64,000 bases of DNA from Balamuthia mandrillaris (Eukaryota > Discosea > Longamoebia > Balamuthiidae): the NCBI GenBank assembly GCA_031835245.1, contig JAVKOQ010000187.1, positions 1 to 64,000 on the forward strand, given 5' to 3'. Numbering within the stretch: position 1 is the stretch's first letter; every line of letters begins with the position of its first letter. This document shows positions 23,061 through 34,200 of this stretch, piece after piece. Below the pieces are notes generated by a model that had not been told where the DNA came from, made no database searches, and saw nothing but the letters and a program-made list of their open reading frames with translations. Position numbers and translations under genes: made by a program.

Positions 23061-23453
23061 CCCTCTGCAAATTAAAAAAGCGTTTGCAGGAGCAGCTTAC
23101 GAGCAGCGATCGAGCACCATTTTGAAGTAGTTAACCTTTTGGAAGCAGAAAGCAGTCTCAGACGCTTGGGGCCTCTTCTTCACCCCCACCACCACCTCAC
23201 TCCACCCCCACCCCCACCCCCACCACCACCCCAACCAGCTGGTGGGCAAAGTTTCACTATTATTAGCTGAGCTCTTTTGCGGATGGCAGACCGAGGCAAG
23301 GCCACTGCGGCCAGAAGGACAAGAAGGATGGGCAGGGAAGAAACCTTGTGGGATACGTTATGGCGTTGGAGCCGAGGCCCTGACAAGAAAATGGGACCCA
23401 ACACACAAAGAAGAAAGCAAAAAGGTGTGCTCAAGAACTTCTTCACGAATTCC

Positions 23454-23494
<41 letters not shown>

Positions 23495-23518
23495 GATCCA
23501 AAAAAAACTACAGGTTGC

Positions 23519-25618
23519 ATGCTGCCTACAAAAATACACAAGACAGTGGCCAAACTGGAAGGCACCACTTGGTTGAGGTTTGTCACTTACAATCCTACCC
23601 ACTGGCTGTGTGCGTAACCTGTTTCTCTGGAACTGTTGTCATTGCGTTTTGTAGCTCGTTGCAACTGTCACTGTGGGACAACATATTTGGGCCTCGTGTG
23701 GACCACGTGTGGGTAGGCGTTGGCAACATTGAAGAAGCCGAAGACGCTGCTGCTCGTCACTCCCTCAGTGGCGAACTTTCACAAGAGGAAACCGCTCCCA
23801 ACCTTCAACTTATTGAAACCAAATTTCATGTCTTCTCTGAGTTGGGTTCGTTTTCTTTCTTTTCTTTTTTGTTTGTTTGTTTGTAACCCAAGTTGCACTC
23901 AACTTGCAATTCCTTTGAACATACTGCACCATCCACAAATGGGAACCACCAGGCTTTGCCATGACTGCTCTATTATTCACTGCCCCCATGGAGGGGACAC
24001 CCTCCAAGTTCTCGCTTGCAATGATAATACCGCTCGATAGCCTTTCGCAGTACCTTATCTTTCATCGCATTGCGGAAGATCGTCTAGTTAGTGTTACCTC
24101 CATTCTCTATCTCGGCAACAACGCATTATCGTCCTAACCATTACATGCAGGTACACTTAGCATGTTCTCTGCAAGCCTTATTGTCTTATTATGTACGGGT
24201 TGCCGTCTTTTTCGGATTTTTTTTGGCTGTTTTCTCACTTGTCTTCTCGTTCTGTCTTGCTTTGCATCCAGCCCAAAGAAACAGCCATGAATATGTTCAA
24301 TCCTCTCCTGCCTTCTTTTGTTAAAGCTATGGAAGCACTTCGCTTTGCTTCTTTACCTTCATGCCATGATACCTTCTTTTGTAAGGAAGCTTTTATCGAT
24401 TCTAACTTTCTATCCAAGTGAGTAATCCCGTCTTTTTGTTTTTATGGCATCTTATATTTTATTTCTCGAACACTAACGGTACATCAGAGCCATCACATCC
24501 CATCTTCAAACGTGTCATTGCACAACTGTAATAGGATCCGACATTCGGATGGTTAATACTGTAAGCTTCCATCCATCTTGTCTCTACAGTCTATAATCCT
24601 TTTATTCTGACTAGAAACGTTGGTCACAATGTCCCAATAGTTTGTGATGAGTCTTTCGTTGTTCCTATCACCGAAGGAAAAGGTAATATCTTCACTAGCT
24701 CAAAAGGGAAGAGGGTATGTGCCTGGACTGCTGCTGCAAGGAATAGTTGGGGTTAGTCTACCTATCCTTTCTTCTTTCAACAGCCAACTCACTTTTGTTG
24801 GCTCTTGCTTGTATTATTATCGACCACAGCAAGGCGTACTATCAGATGATGTCCTGATATGGTCGCCATGGCCCACTACGCTCGTCGACCTGAACAAGCA
24901 AACAGTGAGACAGACTAGGCCCTTTCATCAATACGCCCTCTTGCGGCATGAGTATATGAAACAAGAAATCCAACAACTTGTTCAGTCCTCAAATGGCAGG
25001 AGAGGAAGTCGTTGGACAGCTCCGTACGTTACTCAGTGTCGGATAACTGGGTTGATAACGAAAAACTTCTTTTGCTGATTTATTGTCTGGCTTCATTCAT
25101 CAGGGAAGGGTTATTGCGGAACTTCGAAGGTCCTTCGCCCATTGTATCTAACATATTTGACGAGGTACAACCGCTCCGCCTTGTTCTTTTGTTTTTCTTT
25201 GTAATAACTAGCTTTGATCGACAGACTATGAAGCTTCCTGCCCCCGTGCGAGAAACTTTCGTCGCACAACAGGCACATTTGCTTCGGAGAAAGGCTGCAT
25301 TGTTCATTAAATTTGTAGAATACGAAGTGTATGTGGCCTTCCATCCCTCTCCACCTCCTCCTCGTTTACCCTGTATGGCGTCCTCTATGCTAATCCATGC
25401 TGTGTCTTGAATGCGTGCGTAGTAAACGGCAGGGCTTCACAGAGCTTCCTTTTCAATTCATAAAAAAGATACGCACGGACCTCAACATACAGTCAGAGGC
25501 CGATCTGTTCATACTGTTGGGCATTGCTGAGAAGTTATCCCCAGGCACCTATGTTACTGTTGCGGGGGACCCTGCCGCCATCGAGGAAAAGTTTAGAGAA
25601 CTGTTCGAACTATTCTGA
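23519..25618 (+). CDS. C9orf72: C9orf72 orthologue (DENN-family)
   Basis: About nine or ten exons. Exon 23519-23571 reads MLPTKIHKTVAKLEGTT and splices to 23655, giving SLWDNIFGPRVDHVWVG, which matches the N-terminal signature of C9orf72 (YWDNILGPRV). Further in-phase exons: HSLSGELSQEE with ETKFHVFSELG; 23953-24086 (FAMTALLF, SKFSLAMIIPLDSL); AITSHLQTCHCTTVIGS after an acceptor near 24486; SLFLSPKEK; then WPTTLVDLNKQTV and LLRHEYMKQEI; LLRRKAALFIKFVEYE; and the last exon with GFTELPF and LLGIAEKLSPGTY. Human C9orf72 forms a complex with SMCR8 and WDR41 with GAP activity toward small GTPases, acting in autophagy and lysosome control. The start codon is the least certain part. A CT tract and an AAAATAAA signal follow the stop. 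Confidence 0.9.
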
Positions 25619-25636
25619 ATCCCCTCCTCTTCTCTT

Positions 25637-25676
<40 letters not shown>

Positions 25677-25801
25677 AAAAGAAAATAAACGGAAAACAAA
25701 AAAAGCCAACAACAACTATAACAACCACCACAACCACCACCACCACAAAAAATAAAGAAGGACAGCAACAAGTAAGCAAGTGCAACAGGGGAGTGCCGGA
25801 A
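25619..25801. other. Gap after C9orf72
   Basis: 183 bp with a (CT)n run at 25642-25674, a possible polyadenylation signal (aaaataaa, 25680-25687) and an ACC/ACA repeat at 25718-25746. Confidence 0.6.
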
Positions 25802-28800
25802 ATGAGCCACCACCACCACCACCACCACCATCACGAACAGCAGCATCGTAGCAGAACCAGCAGCAGCAGGTCATGTAGCGGTGGCCGGGAGAGGGAGAGG
25901 GACAGAGATAGAGAACGTTCGAGCCACGAGAGAAGAGAGAGGTCGAGCAGCAGGGAAGACCGCCAACGGCGCCATAGCGAGGACACGCCTTACTACGAGG
26001 ACGACTATTCTGTAAGTGCTTTCTCCTCTTCCCCCTTCGGCTACTTACTTTTGTTGCACCACTTGATTTTGTTGTCGTTGCAGCAAAGAGGTGCTTCAGC
26101 AAGAGATAGGGACCACCATGGCTACGGCAGCTCCAGAGGAGGAAGGTTCCCACACCGTGCCGAGGATGAGGACCGTGAAACCTCGTTGGAGGCCACCAAC
26201 GTGATCATGTTGCGTGGCTTAAACCCAACCACCACTCAGGAAAAGGTTGCCCCCCACCTCCTCTCCTTTCCCTTCCGAGCTGAGCGACAACCAACCACTA
26301 AGCCACGTGCACTCTTATCACACAGCTCACAGATGTGATCAAAGCGTATGGCCCTGTGGAGGACGTGCGTCTTATTAGAGACAGGGAAACAGGAGAGTCC
26401 AGAGGGTTCGCCTTTGCGGACTTTCCCAGTGTGGGAGAGGCCCAAGCCTTTCTGGACTACCACAAAGGAACGCTTCACCTTGACGAGCGTGCTGTTAACC
26501 TCACATTTAGCCGCCAGAGGAGAGAGCCTCCTGCCGAACACCGAGACTGGATATGTCCACAGGTTCCTCCCATAACATGCAGCGCCCTTTTCTTCTCTCT
26601 GCTCTCTACTACTCTCTTCCCTTTCGCTTACCGCCTCAACCGAAGTGCCAAGGAAGCAACTTTGCCAGAAGAGTGGCTTGCTACATGTGCAATGCAGCAC
26701 GCCCTGCTCACCCGCAGTTCGTAGCTAATGAAGAAACACAAAAAGAAGAAGCTTCCACAGTGCTCGCCGTCCGGGGTCTGGATACACTTACCACAGAAAC
26801 CACTGTACGTTCGTTAACTGTTTGTTAATAGCCGCTTCCTTGAAGTTCATTTTTAATCTCGCTTTCTCCCTGTTCAGCTGTACACTGTCTTTGCCAGTTT
26901 TGGAGCAGTAAAGGAAATCCGCCTCATTAGAGATAAGCATACAAACGTTTCTCGTGGGTTCTGCTTTGTGGAATACTATACCCTCGAGGTTAACATCTCC
27001 TCTTTGAAAGGACGCTGCCTCCCTGTCCTATTTTCCGTTCTAATTTTTTATGTTTTGCAGGAAACCAAATATGCGTTGGAAAATAGTATTCAGCTCAGGA
27101 TTGATGGCCAATTGGTTAGATGTTCATTCGCACGTGGCAACGAGCGAGAAGGCCCTCCCTTCAAGAAAGGAAGAAAAAGAGAGGAACGCACTGGAGGACC
27201 CCAGCACGTCGCCAATGCTGCGTTGGAGCAAGCGCAATGGGCCATACAGAACCAGGGTTCCTAGCTCTTTCCCTCTTTCTCTCTCTTTTTCCTCCCTTGC
27301 AATGCATATTGGGCACAAGAGACGGAGGCGCCTGGTTCTAGCACAATCATTCTGACATTCCACATTCGGAATATAGGGGCAGGACAGCTGCCTTTTTATC
27401 ATCAGCCGGTTTCTACTCAGACTGCCGTTAAGCCAGCTGGTTTGGATACGAGTTCTGTAGGTCAGAGTGGGGTTGGTGCTAATTTGGTAGCTTTCCCAGT
27501 GCCCGGTACGACGTTATTGCCTTGTTTCTGTGCCCTTATTTGCACGTTGTTTTCATCAACCCCAACATCTTTTAATCTTTGATTGCAAACAAATTATACA
27601 GAGGGTTTCGAATTTGATCAATCCTCTGGCTATTATTACAGTGCACAGACAGGCTATTATTACGACAGTACAACGGGCTACTACTATGATTCCAGCAGTG
27701 GCACCTACTATTACTATGATGTAACTTCGCAATCCTATGTCGTTGTTGACAATACAACAACTCCTACCCCCTCCAGCTCCATTTCTACCTCCACTTCCGG
27801 TTCAACCACCCCAGCCACAAGCACTACCTTGGCAATGGAAACATCATCCGCTACAACGGGGGTGGATACCTCAACAGACTCAAAGATATCATTTAGTATC
27901 CAAGTACCCGCTATTGGACAGCAGACAGAAAAAACTACACAAGGCAAAGGTAAATCTTCTTTATCTTCTACTTAATTTCCATGTCTGTTCCTGTTTAAAA
28001 GCTCGATTCTAATGTTTGTACTCGGTTTTTTTTTTTGTTTGAATATTCAGCTAAAAAACCCAAAACTAAAACTATACGTGCCAAAAAAGTAAGCGCCAGA
28101 ATCCTATTGTTTCTTGCTTGCTTGTTTGTTTGTTTCGCTTTAAATTGACACAATTGTCGCTCTTATGTAGGTCAGCAAGGAGTTGGAGCGGTGGAATAAG
28201 AAGAATATGGAATTGCAACAACAATTGGAAGAGGAGCAACAACAACGCGAACCTAAACTCAAATTCCAGTTGTCTGCAGTAAATACAGCTACTCCCGCCG
28301 CTGATGGTCCTGCTCGAGCAGAAATTGGAGAGAGTGGTGCAGGAACAGCCCACCAGACCCAAAATGAGGATATTAAAGGGACAGTTGGTTCTCATGATAC
28401 AGTATCACAAACCGTGTCTCCTCTGGGTGTTGCCTCTTCCTCCTCAATGCTAGATCTTGGCCAGCTATTTGGCAGCATCTGTCTACTATGCAGACGGAAA
28501 TTTGCTTCACCAGATGCCATGGCAGAGCACGTTGATAGAAGTAAACTTCATCAGGTACTCATCCTTCGGTTATATGCCTTTTCCATGTAAACCATTATCC
28601 TAACTTGAAGTTGAAAAAAATCATGAACAGCAAAATCTGGAGATCGCTCGTGAGAAAGAAGTCAAGCAGCTGAAAGAACTGACCAAACAACAGAACATGC
28701 TAAGAGCTAAAGCTGAGTCCCAAAAGGAACGAAAGAAAAAGAGAAAACGAAAAGATGAGACTATTCTTCCAACAACGTCGGCAACAGCAATGGCTGTCAA

Positions 28801-29119
28801 CTCACTCGGCGATACCAACATTGGCAATCAAATGCTGAGGAAAATGGGATGGGAGGCCGGCAAAGGATTAGGCAAGGATGGCGATGGTATTACTGCTCCT
28901 ATCCAGGTATGCGTCACTTCTATCACTACTACAGCCATCTACTTCCTAGCTTACATGCCTTTTTTTGTTTTCTCGTCAATGAAGGTAACGCAAAGAGCGG
29001 AGCGGGCAGGTCTCGGTGCTCCTTCCCAAAACCCAGAGTATACTATAGAGGCAGGCGATTCCTACCAAAAAGCTGCTCTAAAGAAAGCCCGTGCTAGATT
29101 GGATGCTCTAATGGGATGA
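25802..29119 (+). CDS. RBM5/RBM6/RBM10-like splicing factor
   Basis: Roughly nine exons with the full RBM5/10 domain order. It starts MSHHHHHHHHH, then an Arg/Ser/Glu-rich region; RRM1 (NVIMLRGLNPTT, with GESRGFAFADF, 26190-26510); a RanBP2-type zinc finger (CPQCQGSNFARRVACYMCNA, read across an intron); RRM2 (VLAVRGLDTLTTETT, then SRGFCFVEYYT, 26760-27130); an OCRE domain of aromatic repeats (YYYDSTTGYYYDSSSG, 27620-27730); a C2H2 zinc finger (CLLCRRKF...H, 28480-28555); and a C-terminal G-patch (LRKMGWEAGKGLGKDGDGI, 28835-28905). These proteins act in the nucleus in spliceosomal A-complex and control exon choice. The G-patch suggests partnering with a DEAH helicase such as DHX15. Stop at 29117-29119. 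Confidence 0.93.
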
Positions 29120-29230
29120 AACCGTCCCTCTTCCACCGATTCTCTCCTCTGTCTCTGTTCAAAAAAAAAATGTCCCATACGTGAACCGTGTAACCCCCTT
29201 TTTTTTGGTCAGCAAAAGAGGGCGGCACCA

Positions 29231-29548
29231 GACCTCAGTCCCATAATGTGGGGATAGCGGGGGGAGGTTCCGCCACAAAACGGGATGGGGCAGCATTGGG
29301 GAGGGAAGCACTCCAGAAGGAATGTATTCCATGGCGGCCTCTTGGTGTAAGACGGCATCACGCCCCCAAGTACGTTTTAAAAACGCTAATGAACATTCCC
29401 GTCCAGATGTTTGGTGACAAGGCTGGTGGCGTTCGGCGGTGTGTCCTCTCCCCTCTAACAAGGGGGGGTGGGGTGGCTCCGCTGGCTGCCCCAGCCTTGT
29501 CATAAGGGGGAGGTCCCAGTTCGACTCTGGGAGAGGTCGTTTTTTTTT
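29231..29548 (+). ncRNA. Possible Pol III RNA with tRNA-like 3' end
   Basis: No protein gene fits here. The 3' part carries a perfect T-arm-like hairpin, CCCAG TTCGACT CTGGG (29515-29531 region), which also resembles a B box; an upstream stem-loop with loop GTCATAA (29499-29505, CAT as in tRNA-Met) and a run of T (29540-29548) as Pol III stop. The closing acceptor partner GAGGTC (29533-29538) has no normal tRNA 5' partner nearby, but GACCTC occurs at 29231-29236. It may be a tRNA-derived SINE, a decayed tRNA-Met, or a longer structured RNA. The evidence is structural only. Confidence 0.25.
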
Positions 29549-29679
29549 GTGTGTGTTCTGAAATGTTTTCGTGCTCATTGCTGCTGCTGCTGCCCCTTGG
29601 TGAGGCCAAAAATTAGGAGAGGCAAATCAAATAAAAAAAAAAAACAGAACAGAAGAAGAGGAAAAATAAAAAGAGGGAG

Positions 29680-30225
29680 ATGAGGAAGTCCTGTTCTAGC
29701 TTGTCCGCAATTCCTGTGGGTCGCTTGACCTGGTTGGGTCATGCGCGCGGCAGCCTCTCCAAACAACAACTGAGCACTGGACAGCGCTGTTTGTTTGGGC
29801 AAAGCCGCTTTTTGGCGTCCACCGGAGGAACCCCTCCCTACTTTCAGTTGCCTTCACGACACTTTAGCAGCACTCGCCCTTCTCCGCAACAACAACAAAG
29901 AAACACACAGGCCAGCAGTGATGAAAACGATAACTCTAAACATATTTCGCGAGTGGTAGCGTTCAGCAAGCGCATCGGAGAGAATTTTAGCGATTCCTCT
30001 CTGTTGTTGGAGGCCCTCACTCCCTCTTCTTCCACTTTATCCTACAATGCCAGACTCCAATTTTTGGGGGACAACGTGTTGCGCCTCGCCCTTGCCAAGT
30101 GGTTGTTGCAACAGTTTCCAAATGCTCCCGCCACCGCCCTCTCCCAAGCCACCCGCTATTTTGGCTCTTCGGAACACCTCGCTCGGGTTGGCGCCGAACT
30201 TGGCATCAAAGATGTTTTACCGGTT

Positions 30226-30268
<43 letters not shown>

Positions 30269-30780
30269 TCCTCTCAAAAGCAAAATATTGACCGCTTTCA
30301 CTTCCGCCCATATTCACTCAAGACACGAGAGGAAGCCGCCGACCAAGCCTCCGAAGCTACCCCTGAGGTTCTCTCTCCAGTAACAGGGGCTGTGCAAGCC
30401 CTCCTCGGTGCTATTTATCAAGATCGGGTGCGTTAACGTTACTGTTTGCTGTCATTGTTCATTACCCTTGCCTTGTTTACTGATCAACAACCCCAACTTG
30501 ACACCACCTCCGGCTTCTGATACAAATGCCACCACAACAGGGAGCAACGGCAGCCACAAACTTTGTGCATAAGAGGATATTACCAAACCAGGAGTTTGAC
30601 CTGATCCCATTCCTCCGCCAGCACAACCCAAAGGGCACGCTTAGGACATTGCTGGTGAAGGCTGGCCACGAAAAACCGTACTACAGGGTACTGCAAGAAT
30701 CTGCCAAGTTGACCCACCGTTCCATGTTCAAAGTTGGCGTGTTCTCAGACGGCAAACAGATTGGCGAAGGTTCAGTGCTA

Positions 30781-30839
<59 letters not shown>

Positions 30840-31001
30840 TTCAGCCCCATCATCCCTTCTTCACCAACTTTGTTTACCATATTGGCAACAGGTACTGCTC
30901 GATCCAGGTACTTGGCGGAGCAGGCGGCTGCTCAAGAAGCTCTCAACAAGAGATGGGGCGACAGGGCTCATCTTCAACTCTCCGATGAAGACCCCTTGTA
31001 A
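29680..31001 (+). CDS. Mitochondrial RNase III-like ribosomal protein, mL44 type
   Basis: Four exons or more, starting MRKSCSSLSAIPVGR at 29680 with a long Arg/Ser/Gln-rich leader typical of mitochondrial import. The RNase III fold is seen as NARLQFLGDNVLRLALAKWLL, the counterpart of ERLEFLGDAVL, but the catalytic Glu/Asp set is changed (Ala-Arg-Leu-Gln for Glu-Arg-Leu-Glu). SPVTGAVQALLGAIYQDR is the second RNase III motif region with the usual acidic pair partly kept. A dsRNA-binding domain follows: GHEKPYYRVLQE, FKVGVFSDGKQIGEG, then, over an intron with a CT tract (30785-30836), RYLAEQAAAQEAL. The end is LSDEDPL, stop 31001. mL44 is an RNase III-derived, inactive protein of the mitochondrial large ribosomal subunit; a mitochondrial RNase III-like processing protein is the alternative. 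Confidence 0.75.
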
Positions 31002-31245
31002 GGTTCTTTTGTGCTTGGGAGATACAATTTCCAATGAACCCTTTCTTCCCTCGTAAAAACCTCTTTCTTCTGCCAACTCTGGCCTTCAGCAATGAAGAAG
31101 AGGAGAGGACACATAACTTTGAGTATGGTAGATAATTTTACAAGAACAACTTATCGAAATGGATGCAACAAGAGAGAGCTGATGAGCATGTAATTGTTGC
31201 AGCCAGTACCATGTGAAGAAGTAAACATGGAGGAGGATATCTCTA

Positions 31246-34200
31246 TCATGACGATGACGAAGACGATGCTGCCGGCCGGGTAGCAGGTTTTGCCTTGTTG
31301 CAAAAGGCCTTGAAGATAGAGAGTAATTGGCTGTCTTGGCGGAGGAGCTCGAATACTTTATGGGCGTGCGCTTTGTCCACCCCACCACCACCAAACACCA
31401 CCGACACATCGGAGCTACAATTGGTGAGGTGGTCTGGCTGCAGTTTGGCATAAGTACAAAACAAAACGGCGCCTCCCTGTGTTTGTAGATGGAACAGGGT
31501 GAGTTTGTTTTGGAGGGAAAAGTGACCAAAGGTGAAAGGAGATACATACAGGGCGGGCTGCTGTCAACACAGATGCCTCAACGCCTTGCAACGTGGTACA
31601 ATTCAGAACGAGGTCCACTCCCACTCCATCCGTCGTGTTGCTCTGAAGAAATTGGATCATTTGCTGCGCGTTCATCGCGTTTCTACGGACCACAAATAGT
31701 TCAGTTAGTCCACGAAATACAAGTGCTATTCCACAAGAGAAAAGATGGGCGTACATTTTTTCAACTTTATCTGCTTTTTTGAGGCTGTTAACGATTTCCA
31801 GCCTATCAGCAGAGCTATCGACGCACAGTATTTTGGCGGTGGGAGCTAGGCTCCGCACCAGACACAACGCCATGAGACCCACTCTACCACATCCAACAAT
31901 GCAAACGGTATTTTTCTGCCCCAAATATCTTGGCACCTATGTTTCCACGAGAGAAAAGAGGTATTAGAATCGAAGCATGAAGGTTCTTGAAAAGAGAGCA
32001 AGCAAACCGCAGCTAGACATCGCCCAACGTCCACAGCCAACAAAGCTACCTCACTGTCTAAGCCATCAGGCACAGGAACAAAGGAATAGCGGCCAAAGAC
32101 TATGGCATCTCCTTTGACGTGAACAAGTTGGTCGCCATAACCATCCCCAACGGCACTCACGCGAATAGGAACAGTAGAGAGAGAGCACGTAGGAATGACT
32201 CGCTGGCCAACGGAGAGTGGCTGAAGTTTTTGTCGCACCTCCTCCCCTATTTGCTTGACAGTGCCCAGCAAAAGGCCACCAGAGTTGGTGGCGGGGTTGT
32301 GCATCTTGCCGCGTTCAGGTACGATCTCCATAATGCCAGAGGTGAGGTCCGTGTGATTGTCGTAGATTTGCTTCATGCTGTTTCTGGCCAAGCACAGCAT
32401 GTCCAGCTGAAGCAGGATCTCGTACTCATTCATTAGGGAGGGGGTGTTGTCCAGGCACTTGGCCGCGTGGGGAAGGGTACCGGGCGGTTCCTCCAACACC
32501 CTATGGAATCCATACATCAACTCGTAGGGTTTGAACTCCACCGCCTCCTTCTCCACATCGGACTCAGAGTCATCCAAATCATCTTCCAGGTCCACATCAA
32601 TATCGGCTTCTCGGTCGTCCTCGTCATCTCCTTCCCTAATGCTTCCCTCCTGCTTGCTTTGGGTGGTGCTTTCCTCGTCGTCCTCTGTAAAGGCGTGCTT
32701 CTCCAATTCTTGTTTGCCGTTGTACTTGTTGTTGTAGTACTCCGAAAAATTGACACGAGCACATTCTTTTTCCAACAGAGCCTGCGGCATGGAGAATGAA
32801 ATGCCCTTGTGGAAGCATCGAACGGTTTTCTGCTTTGCCTCTTCTTCCTCCTCCTTTTCTTTCTCCTTTTCGTTCTTGCTCTTGGACTGTTCGTTGGCTG
32901 ATTCCAAGAAGATAAGCTCTCCTTCGCTGACTTTGATAGGCGTTCCTTCCACCGCAAAAGATGAGGAGGCGCGATAGGCGAGAGGAGTTGCACTCTTGAT
33001 CGCCCTCAGCTTTTCCAACACCTGGCTGAAGGAAGGTCGCACCCCAGGGTTAGGATCCCATAGCGAGGTGGCCAACTGCAGGTATTGGGCTGGGCAGTCA
33101 TGAGGGAATTCAGGGCGCTCTCCGTCTACCACAGCCAACTCTATTTGCACTCTCGTCTTCTTGCCAAATGGGAACTTGCGAGTAAAGATCTCATACAGGA
33201 CAATGCCATAGCTGTAACAGTCAGCCTTCTCTGTGTATTCTTCGTTGTTCATGACTTCGGGGGCCAACCAGATGGGATTGTCTACCGTTCGTCCGGCGAT
33301 TGTTGGTGCTAATGAACGAGAGGTACCAAAGTCTGCCACCTTGGCGACAATTCGTCCTCCTATTTCATCCAGCTGTTGCGCACAACGACGAGGGAAGCAT
33401 TCAGCGAAGAATTAGAATAACATCGGTGAGGAAAAGCACTCTAGATATTGGGGGAATGCTACAAACCAAAACGTTCGGCGATTTGAGGTCACGATGAATC
33501 TTAGGTGGGTCTTGCGTGTGTAAAAAGTTCATGCCTTTGGCAACGTCCTCCGCTATTTGCAGGACTAGATCCCAAGTCATGCGGTTGTTCTCATCTTCAA
33601 GGAAGGAATGTAGGTTGCCTTTGGCCATAAATTCAGTTACTATACAGGGTGGATTCAAGGAAATGCCCTTCAATAGCACTATGTTCTCATGCCGGATTAC
33701 GCTGTTATTGTTGTTTTTGAACGGATAAGTATTTGAGTACTTATGAGAGAAAAATTTAAGAGCCAAGGCAAAGAACTGACCTCATAAACTTGACCTCAGT
33801 ACGGAACTCTTTAAAGCCTTTAGTGTTTTTAAGTTTCTTGACAGCAACAGGTGCGCCTCCAAAGGTACCCTTGTACACATCAGCAAAGGCTCCTTCACCA
33901 ATGACTTCGCCGAGCTGAATGTCTTTGAATGGAACCTTCTTGTAGTCGGTCATGCTAATGTCTGGCACGAGGTCAACCAAAGGCACTGCAACTGACTTGA
34001 GGTCCCCTTTACAGATGACAGTCTTTTGGTCCTGAGAGGAAGCCGTCTCACATTCATCCAAGGTGAACATGTAGGGCTTGCTCTTGTGTTCGGCAAGGCA
34101 GTGAGAGCATGGAATTGTAACTTCCGTGAACTCCACTCCGAACCAATCTCGCAGGGTATCGATCTCCTCCTCCACAAGAGAGATCATGTCCAATAGGTTG

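Larger units (their letters stand above)
22798..23518. promoter_or_regulatory. Shared upstream region of POLA1 and C9orf72
   Basis: Divergent region with two GGCGGGAA sites, an inverted CRE half-site pair, a (TAG)n run at 22811-22830 and a C/A-rich stretch at 23180-23232. The plus-strand frame from 23283 (MADRGKATAARR) could be an upstream exon of the C9orf72 gene, but its splice phase does not clearly fit. Confidence 0.55.

Noticed and set aside
29159-29609. Minus-strand frames reading SPRVELGPPPYDKAGAASG and similar
   Set aside because: They look like an antisense reading of tRNA-like sequence and have no family features or sensible start.
31846-33339. Separate kinase and dehydrogenase genes
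   Set aside because: Both parts share one uninterrupted frame in a single exon with an acidic linker, so no boundary can be placed.
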